A DNA stretch of 64,000 nucleotides from Niastella sp. OAS944. GTDB lineage: Bacteria; Bacteroidota; Bacteroidia; Chitinophagales; Chitinophagaceae. The first letter of the stretch is position 1; each line of letters starts with the position of its first letter. Of this stretch, positions 51,430 through 59,751 are shown piece after piece. The position numbers were made by a program, and so were the translations under genes. The stretch covers positions 930,001-994,000 of the forward strand of contig JANUBW010000001.1 in assembly GCA_024809215.1 (NCBI GenBank), read 5' to 3'. A model generated the notes under the pieces. The model was not told the DNA's origin. It was given only the letters and a program-made list of their open reading frames with translations, and made no database searches.

Positions 51430-52044
51430 TTACTGAATAAATCGTGATACGATGGGCGAGTATACCGCCTGATCGCCCGGGCCTATGGCTATTACGCGAA
51501 ACGAGTGCTTTACGCCAGGCTGTAAGCCCGACAATACGCATAAAGGCTCGGTAACAGTTTTCGATACCCATTGGCTTCCGCTGCCATCTGCGCTTGTAGT
51601 GTACTGGTAAACGTATGCCTTGGCGCCTTTTACTCTTGTAACACGCAGCACAGCCTGCTCGGGCGTTTCTGTGTTAACCATCAACTTTTCAATCGGTTTC
51701 AGTGTGGCTACTTCGCCTTTCGACCTTGCCAAAGTAAAACCGCTGGCTAACAGCATCGTTCTGTCACCATTAGCAACCGACTTTACATATTCGGCTTCCT
51801 GTGCTAACATGGCGCGCAAAACAGCTCGCTTGTCGTTCTTAATAGATACCAGTACAGTATCCTTACCTTTTGCATTATACAATGCAACCTTATATTCCTC
51901 AGTTGCCTTTATTAATTCAGCAACTGTAGGATTGGGATCAGGAAACAGGGCTACATTTTTGGTTAAATCCTGTATAACCTTTCCGCTATCGTTCACCAGG
52001 TCGCCATCGCGGCCATAGTTAAATGAACTAACTATTGTGTTCAT
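51430..52044 (-). CDS. Hypothetical protein with fibronectin-type-III-like C-terminus
   Basis: The 204-residue protein has no signal peptide. The first half is helical with an unrecognised fold. The second half (about 115-204) has the strand pattern of an FN3 domain: VTRVKGAKAYVYQYTTSADG, then WVSKTVTEPLCVLSGLQPG and SFRVIAIGPGDQAVYSP. Similar small non-secreted FN3 proteins are common in Chitinophagaceae and of unknown role. Phased direct repeats and an inverted 12-mer pair lie upstream and may control it. Confidence 0.6.
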   Translation of the reverse strand: MNTIVSSFNYGRDGDLVNDSGKVIQDLTKNVALFPDPNPTVAELIKATEEYKVALYNAKGKDTVLVSIKNDKRAVLRAMLAQEAEYVKSVANGDRTMLLASGFTLARSKGEVATLKPIEKLMVNTETPEQAVLRVTRVKGAKAYVYQYTTSADGSGSQWVSKTVTEPLCVLSGLQPGVKHSFRVIAIGPGDQAVYSPIVSRFIQ

Positions 52045-52360
52045 AACATAATTTTTAAAACGTGATTAAATTTGTTTAAAACGCGCTATTAACAGGCCCT
52101 TACCAATTTCATTGGCCAATAAAATGAACAGTAAAGGCATGAATGTGTTGCGATCCCTGCCCTTGCTGCAGGATCCGAATACTATGACCGTAAGATTATA
52201 GTGAACAGAAAGACCGGAATGCAAACATTCTGATTTTCACAGAACGGATATGAGTACTTAGCTAATTAGCAGACATGTCTTGTGACCGGTTGTGCATTTT
52301 CGATACCGGTTATCGATTGCACTTCGAATATACGGTGGCCGGCAGGCGATTTCCAAATTT

Positions 52361-52390
52361 TGGCAACACTTGGCAACACTTGGCAACATT
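52361..52390. repeat. Three 10-bp direct repeats TGGCAACACT
   Basis: TGGCAACACT occurs at 52361, 52371 and, with one change (TGGCAACATT), 52381. The exact 10-bp spacing puts each copy on the same face of the helix, as in multi-site operators. Confidence 0.65.
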
Positions 52391-52416
52391 TCCTAGGTAG
52401 AACTACTTAGTGCCCA

Positions 52417-52605
52417 TGACGACGGTCAGTGTTTTATAACGTTATTTACTACCCTTAATTGATTGCAAAACCGCCTCACTCGTATCGTTCACATTGACAG
52501 ATCAAAGATAGAATGGTAAAATGCTATTTCAATCAGGCACCTTCAAAAGTGTCGTCTTTTGTCGTATAATGTCGTAAAATGTCGCGAAAAGAATGACCGT
52601 CGTCA
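52417..52605. repeat. Inverted 12-mer pair plus 10-bp-phased GTCGT repeats
   Basis: TGACGACGGTCA (52417-52428) recurs inverted as TGACCGTCGTCA (52594-52605), and both copies are followed by GTG. Just before the second copy GTCGT/GTCGC repeats at 52551, 52561, 52571 and 52581, exactly 10 bp apart. This is the kind of layout bound by LytTR-like regulators, but the family is not determined. Confidence 0.55.
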
Positions 52606-52871
52606 GTGAATTTACCCTTATAAATTGCCCTGTTTTCCTGAAAATAGTCCTACGTCAACTATAAGGCGGTATGATAATCCTTCCCGGCCTATACAGTATC
52701 ATCAGCCGATTTCAATGATGATTTGCCATTGCAAAAACAATCATCTCGTTTACTTCAATAGATATGAGCATTCGCTGAATTTATATGAGGCCAACATTAT
52801 TTCAAATTACCCTAAAATCATTGTATGCAACGGAAGAAATGATTTTCGATGACCATCATTTGAACTATTTT

Positions 52872-53267
52872 TTATTTAGAATTTAATATTCGCACTCCCT
52901 TAATCAATATTTCGAAATCAAAATTTATATCAGGGTAATCAAAATTCATATTTAGGTGAAAAGAAATCATATTACGCTAACACAAAACAATATCATCCTG
53001 ACCTAATATAATATTACACATACAGTAATCAACATCGCCCTTCCAGTATTCAATGTAAGCGATAAAAATCCAATGAATCGATATCAAAAATCAATTATCA
53101 CATTTATCAATTTGATTTTTTGTTTTAAAATTCAATTTCATGCTGATCTAAATTGATTTTGACCTAACAATGTTTAATATTTGCCTGATCTAAATTAATA
53201 TTACCCAGATCAGAAATGATATTGACCAAATACAAAACCATACTACCCTGACAATAAACGATATCAG
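52872..53267. repeat. Decayed tandem array of about 21-bp units
   Basis: Units close to the consensus CCTGATCTAAATTAATATT (plus AC) follow each other with 21-bp spacing. Best copies are 52997 (18 of 21 identical to 53184), 52934 and 52913 (each 14 of 21), 52955 (13 of 21) and 53142-53267 (six consecutive units, most starting CC). Small indels of 1-2 bp break the phase in places. No reading frame stays open through it. Confidence 0.6.
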
Positions 53268-53606
53268 GGCTATAACGCACTCCATCACCACCCGATTGAT
53301 TCTTCCGGCCCCCACAACAAAACAAACCTGCTCTTTAACAAAGCCGCATGCCGCTTTTAACCGATGATTTGCGTCATAAATAATCCCACTAACCACGATG
53401 CACCTCAATGGTTACTGCGTGTTTTTGCTACGCTCAACCATACATTGAACGGTATTGTTGCCCCATTTGGCAGAAACAGGAATGCCGGCAACGCAAAAGC
53501 AAAAAAACTGTTGAATGCGCAATCACGTAACCCCGAAGGAGCTATCTTAGCGTTATCTGATCAAAAAAGAACGGGAGATTACTATTCAATCACCAACTAT
53601 TCAAAC

Positions 53607-54818
53607 ATGAAGATCTATTGTTCATTAGTATTGATTTTGGGCTTAATGCTGAAGACAGAAACGGGAACTCCGAAAAACGAACCGCCCACTCACCAAATAA
53701 TTACCGGCGCCGAGCAAACAGAAAAATATCTTCCCTTACTGAAGAATAAACGAGTAGGCATTTTAGCCAACCCTACTTCTGTTATTGGCCAAAAACACCT
53801 GGTTGACAGCCTGATGAACCGTGGTATCAAATTCGTAAAAGCTTTTGGTCCCGAACATGGCTTTAGAGGCAAAGCCAGCGCCGGCGTACATGTATCTGAT
53901 GAAACCGATGCCGCTACAGGTATTCCCATAATCTCGTTATATGGCAGTAAAAGAAAACCTTCGAAAGAAGATCTGGCCGATGTTGATATTATGATCTACG
54001 ACATTCAGGATGTGGGCTGCCGTTTTTATACCTATATCAATATTCTGCGCGATGTTATGGAAGCCTGTGCAGAGAACAATAAAGAGCTGCTGATCCTCGA
54101 TAGGCCCAACCCCAATGGTTACCTGGTTGATGGTCCTATACTCGATATGAAATACAAATCGGGCATTGGCCAGTTCCCAATTCCTATTGCACATGGTATG
54201 ACCATTGGCGAATTTGCCAAAATGATCAATGGCGAAGGCTGGCTGCCCGAAAAACGGAAATGTAAGATCACCATCATTCCGGTAAAAAATTACCGCCACG
54301 ATATGGAGTATGTGCTGCCAATAAAACCCTCACCCAATTTAAATACCCAGCAAAGTATTATGCTTTACCCTTCAACCTGTTTGTTTGAAGGTATTGCCTT
54401 GAACCATGGCCGCGGCACCCAGTTCCCCTTCACCGTTTTGGGCGCACCGGCATTAAAAGATAAATATGCATTTTCATATACGCCAACAAGTATTCCCGGT
54501 ATGGCAGAATCACCGCTGTATATGAACGAGGTTTGTTATGGGCTCGATCTTCGTAAATACGACGTTGCCAACCTGCGCAAAAGCAAAAGGGTTCATATTG
54601 AATGGGTAATTGAATTGTATAATGCATATCCCCAAAAGGAGCGTTTCTTCGACCGTTCTATCAGCAAACAAATTGGGAATATTGATTATCTGTCGGGCAC
54701 TGCAGAATTCAAAAAACAGATCATAGAAGGAAAAACCGCTCAACAGATCCGCGACAGCTGGGAGCCGGGTTTGTCGCAATACAAACAAATGAGGAAGAAA
54801 TATTTACTGTACCCATAA
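53607..54818 (+). CDS. namZ: NamZ-type exo-beta-N-acetylmuramidase (DUF1343 family)
   Basis: The 403-residue protein starts MKIYCSLVLILGLMLKTETG, a weak signal peptide, and continues with the DUF1343 pattern: RVGILANPTSVIGQKHLVDS, EHGFRGKASAGVHVSDETD, DVGCRFYTYINILRDVMEA, and LDRPNPNGYLVDGPILD. NamZ enzymes release N-acetylmuramic acid from non-reducing ends of peptidoglycan fragments. I start at the ATG at 53607; an 81-codon in-frame extension upstream lacks homology and overlaps the repeat-rich gap. The gene is followed by a hairpin terminator. Confidence 0.9.
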   Translation: MKIYCSLVLILGLMLKTETGTPKNEPPTHQIITGAEQTEKYLPLLKNKRVGILANPTSVIGQKHLVDSLMNRGIKFVKAFGPEHGFRGKASAGVHVSDETDAATGIPIISLYGSKRKPSKEDLADVDIMIYDIQDVGCRFYTYINILRDVMEACAENNKELLILDRPNPNGYLVDGPILDMKYKSGIGQFPIPIAHGMTIGEFAKMINGEGWLPEKRKCKITIIPVKNYRHDMEYVLPIKPSPNLNTQQSIMLYPSTCLFEGIALNHGRGTQFPFTVLGAPALKDKYAFSYTPTSIPGMAESPLYMNEVCYGLDLRKYDVANLRKSKRVHIEWVIELYNAYPQKERFFDRSISKQIGNIDYLSGTAEFKKQIIEGKTAQQIRDSWEPGLSQYKQMRKKYLLYP

Positions 54819-54823
54819 ACGAT

Positions 54824-54855
54824 AAAAACGGCCCGGCTACCCGCCAGACCGTTTT
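54824..54855. terminator. Bidirectional terminator between NamZ and polysaccharide lyase genes
   Basis: AAAACGG and CCGTTTT flank an inner GC-rich stem (ACGGTCTGG with CCGGGCCGT on the minus-strand RNA). T-runs occur on both strands. Confidence 0.7.
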
Positions 54856-54879
54856 ATAAGTATGATTAAAAATTGCCTT

Positions 54880-56109
54880 TTATTTCACAATAGTGAACGT
54901 AATGGTTTTAGGTGTTCCTGCAGTTGTACCTGAGTACGGAGTAGCTTTCAGCGTATAAGTACCGAGTGCAGGTGGGTTCCAGTTACCATAGAAGTAGTTA
55001 CCATCGCCATCATCGCCATGCAGTGCAAACGGAGCTGCATCATCGGTAGAGGCTTTGCTTTGTTTACCGCTCAATTCAAACTCTACACTTGTTGCGCCTG
55101 AAACAACCGCGCGGATGTTTGATTTTGACAGTTGTAGCTTGCTTAAGCTGATGGTAGCACCATTTGTTATAGACTGTACATCTTTTTCTGTTTCAGCATT
55201 TACCAGCTTAAAGTCGGTAATGGCTGCGGTTGTTGTTGGGGTAGTTGTAGTTGTTGTTGCATTTTTAGCAGGCACCATGTCGGCATAAGTAGCGTTCTCA
55301 TTACCGATCTTAATATCATCTAAATAAAGAACTCTTATATTGGTTGCAGTGGTTCCGCTGCCATTCCAGTCAGATTTGTAGATCCCCATTTTAACACTTG
55401 GGTTATGCAGATCGCCTTCTACTTTATACATATTGGCGCCTGAGCGGTTCATGATCTGTACACCATCTTTCCAGATCTCAATTAAGCCATCAGAACCTGA
55501 AGAGTGTTTAACGTGCATTACATAAGCATGCCATGCATCTTTATCCCAGTTACCCAGTTCAACCCATGTGGTGCCCATTATTCTGATATAAAGTTTGTCA
55601 GATTTAACACGAAGGCAAAGCGCCGGCGTTAAGCTGCCACCCTGGTGCCATTGCGTGATGATCTCATCTTCGGCATCGGCTTTATAATAAGCTGAGGGTA
55701 CATACAGCGCGTAAGAATACCAGCGGTTGAGGTTTGTTGGGTCGTCGAATGAAATTTCAGATCTTGTACCGCTATGATTTTCGGCATCAGTATCCCTTAA
55801 TTCAAAACGGGCGGCTTTAGAACCCTGATACACGGGGTTTGTTACCGTGGTGATGGAATAAGAAGCGGAAGTTTGCACGCTTGGTACGGTACTGAAGAAG
55901 GTGCTGCCTTCCAGGTTGTCGCTCCATACAAAGTTACCTGTTGCTTTTGCTGAAACTTTAGCGTTCATGGCGCTTTCGTCGTAAGCAGGAGCGGCTGGTT
56001 CTATTACTCCTTTTTGACAAGATGCAAATGAGGCCATTAATAAGGCTGCTGCAAGAATACGTTGATTGTTACGGATGAAATTAGCGGTGGTGCGGATTGA
56101 AGTTTTCAT
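54880..56109 (-). CDS. Heparin-lyase-I-like polysaccharide lyase lipoprotein
   Basis: The 409-residue protein has a lipoprotein signal (LLMASFASCQ). A beta-jelly-roll polysaccharide-lyase domain follows (about 60-275), with RDTDAENHSGTRSEISF and EDEIITQWHQGG, as in heparin-lyase-I-like and PL20 enzymes. It has a Thr-rich linker (TTTTTTPTTT) and an Ig-like C-terminal domain. Anchored in the outer membrane, it probably cleaves uronic-acid-containing glycans. A conserved His (WHQGG) and Arg/Tyr are plausible catalytic residues. The neighbouring NamZ suggests a small cell-wall/glycan degradation cluster. Confidence 0.8.
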   Translation of the reverse strand: MKTSIRTTANFIRNNQRILAAALLMASFASCQKGVIEPAAPAYDESAMNAKVSAKATGNFVWSDNLEGSTFFSTVPSVQTSASYSITTVTNPVYQGSKAARFELRDTDAENHSGTRSEISFDDPTNLNRWYSYALYVPSAYYKADAEDEIITQWHQGGSLTPALCLRVKSDKLYIRIMGTTWVELGNWDKDAWHAYVMHVKHSSGSDGLIEIWKDGVQIMNRSGANMYKVEGDLHNPSVKMGIYKSDWNGSGTTATNIRVLYLDDIKIGNENATYADMVPAKNATTTTTTPTTTAAITDFKLVNAETEKDVQSITNGATISLSKLQLSKSNIRAVVSGATSVEFELSGKQSKASTDDAAPFALHGDDGDGNYFYGNWNPPALGTYTLKATPYSGTTAGTPKTITFTIVK

Positions 56110-56336
56110 GTTAGGTTATTGATTTTTTTGGTTTTCGATAGTAACTCGGATTATTTGTTTCTTGTTTCGTTTCTGATGCAAATATAACTGCGCGCAGAGC
56201 ACATTTCTGATATACAAACCCGGTTGCTTCGGCGAACTAGGCAATAGCTCTTAGTGTGTGCCGGACAAACGCACTAGGGGTAAGAGTGAAATAAGGGTGA
56301 ATGAATTTATTTTTTTATTCTTTTATCCATAAAAAA

Positions 56337-56368
56337 TGCCCCCATAAGTGTCTAACTTATTGGGGGCA
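56337..56368 (-). terminator. Terminator of the frameshifted T9SS gene
   Basis: TGCCCCCATAAGT pairs with ACTTATTGGGGGCA, and a T-run follows on the minus strand, 25 bp past the stop at 56394. Confidence 0.85.
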
Positions 56369-56393
56369 CTTCGCTTCAGTGTGATCTACCTTT

Positions 56394-58432
56394 CTATTGC
56401 TTCATAAACTGGTAAGAAGCAGTATTTGTTTTTATAATATACAAGCCTGCTGCCCAACCTGTCGTATTGATGCGGGTGCCATTGGTAAGCATTACTTCGG
56501 TTATCATATGACCAGCACTGTTATAAACCTGTGCGCGCTGGTTCAACAGCGACTGATCTTTAAGCTGCACCGTAACATAACTGCGGGCCGGCACCGGCGC
56601 CAGCTGTAAACCATCTTTAGCACCATGCTTCACCGTTATCACCTGGCTTAATGTGAACTTACCATCAAGGTCTTTCATTTTAAGACGGTAGTAATTGTTA
56701 CCCGCTACAGGCGCTTCATCAATTAAAGAATAATTGTTGGCATCGCGGCCAATAGCCTTAACGGTACCGATGGTTCTATAATTAACACCATTGGTACTGC
56801 GTTCAACCTCAAACGCAGCCGTATTTACTTCATCGGCCGTTTTCCATTGCAATGCGGTTCTATTACCAGTGGCATTAGCTGAAAATTCAAGCAGCGTAAG
56901 CGGCAGTACCGAAAGTACATTCAGCGTAACAGTAGTTGCCCCATAAGCTACAGTACCCGTAACGCCTGCAGGCCAGGTTACCGATGCAAATGTACCTGTT
57001 ACGGAAGTTGCTGAAAGGATCACAAACGATTGACCCGGCGATGGTGTAAAACCGGGTGTAGTTATTATCAAATCGCCACCCATTGTTGCGGCACCCTGCA
57101 CTTCTACCACATCGAAGTTTGTACCGGGTGTTCCGGTTCCATTTAATTCCATTAACAGCTTACTGGTGGCAAAATCTTTATCTGTATCAAAAACTATTTT
57201 ACCGGTAGGACCTCCCGGAGACACCACACCACCAACATCACAACATTTATGGAAGAAATGCTACCCACTCCTTTTATCACACCGCCCGTATTGTTGTTTA
57301 AAATACCGCCGCCGCCTGAAGATACCATGTACATTACATTCGACAACACGCCAATGGTAATGTTACCGTTATTATTGAAAGCGTTTTGTACGGTTTCGAT
57401 CCCGGTTCCTACACGCTCAATACTTATTTGACCGGTATTATTGAAGTCGCCTTCATTATTAATACCATTGATGCCTATAGTAAAGTTTGTCCCTATATTG
57501 ATGAGGCTAAAATTGTTGAAGGTGCTGCCGTTACCATTGTAAATTCCACTGAGTACAACCGAATCAATATTCAACCGGCCCGCCGCCACATTTTCAAAAG
57601 TACTCATATTAAAAAGGCCGTAATATCCGGCACTGGCAATTCCGCCGAGGTCTATATTACCTGCATTGGTGAATGTGCCGCTGTTATTTAATATACCAAT
57701 ACTACCTACCCGGTCAACCACAATATGACCGGTCGCTGTATTACCGAAAGTACCCAGGTTTGCCATCCCCGACTGGCACTCATAATTGGCGCCTATGGTA
57801 ATGTTTCCAAAATTGTAGAAGGTACCTGCATCATTAACAAATGCCGCCCCGGTTGTACGGTCAATATTGATGTGGCCATTGTCATTATTTAAAAATAACC
57901 CACTATTTTGAAGACCCGCACCCCCCGGGCTGTTATTTGCACCCAGGGTAATATTACCAGTGTTGGAGAAGGTACCGGTATTCATAATTGCCATTATAGA
58001 GGTACTGTCTATATTAATTTGGCCGCCCGCATTATTATTAATAATAGATTCATTATTGATACCATATGTGCTTGATCCCGACAAATTTCCTATGGTGATA
58101 ATACCATTGTTTTCCACGGTTCCCATGTTCCATAATGCATCAGAAGCGGTGGTATTAATGGTTAAAATACCAGCAGCAGCAATGGTTAACACAGCGCCAT
58201 TGTGCACCTGTATCGAAAACGCAAGCGCAGTTGCCGTACTAATGACCGGGTCGTTTGTTACATCGGGAATTACTACATCACTGACATCTGTGGGTACACC
58301 GGCAGTCCAGTTACCGTCTGTTCTCCAATCGGTGCTGATACTGCCCGTCCAGGTGGTTTGGGCATGCAAAACGCCTGCTGCCCCAAATACAAAAAATGCA
58401 AGGGAAAAAAAGAAACGTAAAATTAAATTCAT
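56394..58432 (-). pseudogene. Frameshifted surface protein with Asn/Gly-rich repeats and T9SS type-A tail
   Basis: Two overlapping frames encode one protein. The N-terminal part (start ATG 58432, MNLILRFFFSLAFFVFGA) has a signal peptide, then a GNWTAGVPT-type module and many repeats of the pattern NxGxIxIG/xNNxGxFxNxG (e.g. NNGIITIGNLSGSS, TGNITLGANNS). Near 57238 the frame shifts: GTTGT is followed by GATGTTGG where one base is missing. The second frame continues with SPGGPTGKIVFDTDKDF and ends in a T9SS type-A sorting domain (LAPVPARSYVTV, GWAAGLYIIKTNTASY). It could be a real mutation or a sequencing error in a G/T-rich stretch. Confidence 0.7.
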
Positions 58433-58554
58433 AGGCCCCACAACGCTGCACCCCGCAACATTATTTCTTGCCCAATTAATTTTTCCTTAACTTAAAGGAG
58501 GAAAAAAACGATTGCCTTCTTCTCCGTTCCCTGCCACCATTAATACTATGCCAT

Positions 58555-59007
58555 ATGCAGCTAGCAGGGAAACATGTATTACATGCAGCGCCCACCAGGG
58601 TTTGGGCTATTCTAATGAATAAGGATACCCTCGCACATATAGTGCCCGGCGTTTCCCGGCTCGAGCAAACAGGCGATCATACCTATAAATCCATTCTCGA
58701 TATAAAACTGGGTCCGGTAAGCGGTTCCTTTACCGGCAACCTGCAACTCGACGATCTGCAGGAACCAAGTGCATTTACCATAAAAACACAACAGAACAGC
58801 AAAATTGGCAATGCCAATGCCGCTATTGCCATTAACCTTACGCCGGTGGGCGATAACGATACCGAGATCATATTTGATGGCGATGTAAAATTAACCGGCA
58901 TGCTGGCTTCATTGGGGAACCGGGTTATGGGTGGGGTGTCGAACACGCTCGCCAAACAATTTTTTTCAAACCTGGAAAAAGAACTCGACAAAGAACCTGC
59001 GCCTTAA
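58555..59007 (+). CDS. coxG: CoxG-like SRPBCC protein
   Basis: The 150-residue protein matches the CoxG family (carbon monoxide dehydrogenase subunit G, START/SRPBCC fold): MQLAGKHVLHAAPTRVWAIL, then LAHIVPGVSRLEQ and GPVSGSFTGNLQLDDLQ. CoxG proteins are thought to bind membranes or help place the molybdenum enzyme; they are not catalytic. I use the ATG at 58555, since the ATG at 58548 is out of frame. It is the first gene of the molybdenum hydroxylase operon. Confidence 0.9.
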   Translation: MQLAGKHVLHAAPTRVWAILMNKDTLAHIVPGVSRLEQTGDHTYKSILDIKLGPVSGSFTGNLQLDDLQEPSAFTIKTQQNSKIGNANAAIAINLTPVGDNDTEIIFDGDVKLTGMLASLGNRVMGGVSNTLAKQFFSNLEKELDKEPAP

Positions 59008-59043
59008 TAATCATATTGTTCAAAACATATTAAACTATACTCA

Positions 59044-59529
59044 ATGAACACCAGAATACAAGTAACAGTCAATGGTGTACAATACAGTCACATGGTTGAG
59101 CCAAGGCTTTTACTGGTTCACTACCTGCGCGATGTGCTTCGCCTAACAGGCACGCATGTGGGTTGCGATACCAGCAGCTGCGGCGCCTGCACCATTCACG
59201 TAAATGGCAAAGCCACCAAATGCTGCACCATGCTGGCCGTACAGGCCAATGGCTGCCAAATAACAACAATTGAAGGTTTATCGCACAACGGCGATCTGCA
59301 TCCACTACAGGAAGGATTTAAAGAATGCCACGGATTGCAATGCGGCTTCTGCACACCCGGTATGATAATGACCGCCGCCGACCTGCTGCAACACAATCCG
59401 CAGCCAACTGAAAATGATATTCGCCATGCGCTGGAGGGAAACTTTTGCAGGTGTACGGGGTATCATAATATAGTTAAATCTGTATTATATGCGGCTGAGA
59501 AATTGAAGGAACATGCAGTGGTGCATTGA
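59044..59529 (+). CDS. coxS: Molybdenum hydroxylase small subunit, 2x[2Fe-2S] (CoxS/XdhC-type)
   Basis: The 161-residue protein carries both iron-sulfur sites. The plant-type N-terminal site uses Cys41, 46, 49 and 61 (GCDTSSCGACTIHVNG). The C-terminal helical site uses Cys100, 103, 135 and 137 (CGFCTPGM and CRCTGY). It passes electrons from the molybdopterin subunit to the FAD subunit. It follows the CoxG gene by 36 bp. Confidence 0.97.
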   Translation: MNTRIQVTVNGVQYSHMVEPRLLLVHYLRDVLRLTGTHVGCDTSSCGACTIHVNGKATKCCTMLAVQANGCQITTIEGLSHNGDLHPLQEGFKECHGLQCGFCTPGMIMTAADLLQHNPQPTENDIRHALEGNFCRCTGYHNIVKSVLYAAEKLKEHAVVH

Positions 59530-59535
59530 GACCAG

Positions 59536-59700
59536 CCGGCAATCGTGAAACGGCAAACGTGAAACGTGAAAGTCCTATATCCGGAACTCATAATTAGCGT
59601 CGGCAACCGGCTATAAATTTCGGGTAACGCAAGATCGCATATAAATCTCAAAACTCGCGAGCCCTTTCACGTTTGCCGTCTCACGTTTCACGAAAAGCCT
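59536..59700. repeat. Palindromic word-like intergenic repeat (copy 2)
   Basis: The left arm has GTGAAACGGCAAACGTGAAA and the right arm has TTTCACGTTTGCCGTCTCAC, complementary over about 30 bp. The about 90-bp core contains ATTTCGGGTAACG, also found inverted in copy 4. It lies in the coxS-coxL gap. Confidence 0.7.
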
Positions 59701-59751
59701 CCTATGATCATCAATCATTCAATCTATCATTAAACATTCTTAATTCAACAT

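Larger units (their letters stand above)
52045..53606. other. Long gene-free stretch with several repeat systems
   Basis: This about 1.56-kb stretch holds no convincing gene. The first 560 bp carry 10-bp-phased repeats and an inverted pair, and 52872-53267 is a decayed 21-bp tandem array. The apparent N-terminal extension of the next gene (53364-53606) looks non-coding. Both arrays are annotated separately. Confidence 0.55.

Noticed and set aside
52872..53267. CRISPR array
   Set aside because: Units are contiguous, degenerate and 21 bp long with no spacers, and no cas genes were seen.
53364..53606. 81-codon in-frame extension before the NamZ gene
   Set aside because: It lacks homology to DUF1343 and runs into repeat-rich DNA; the ATG at 53607 gives a signal-peptide-like start.
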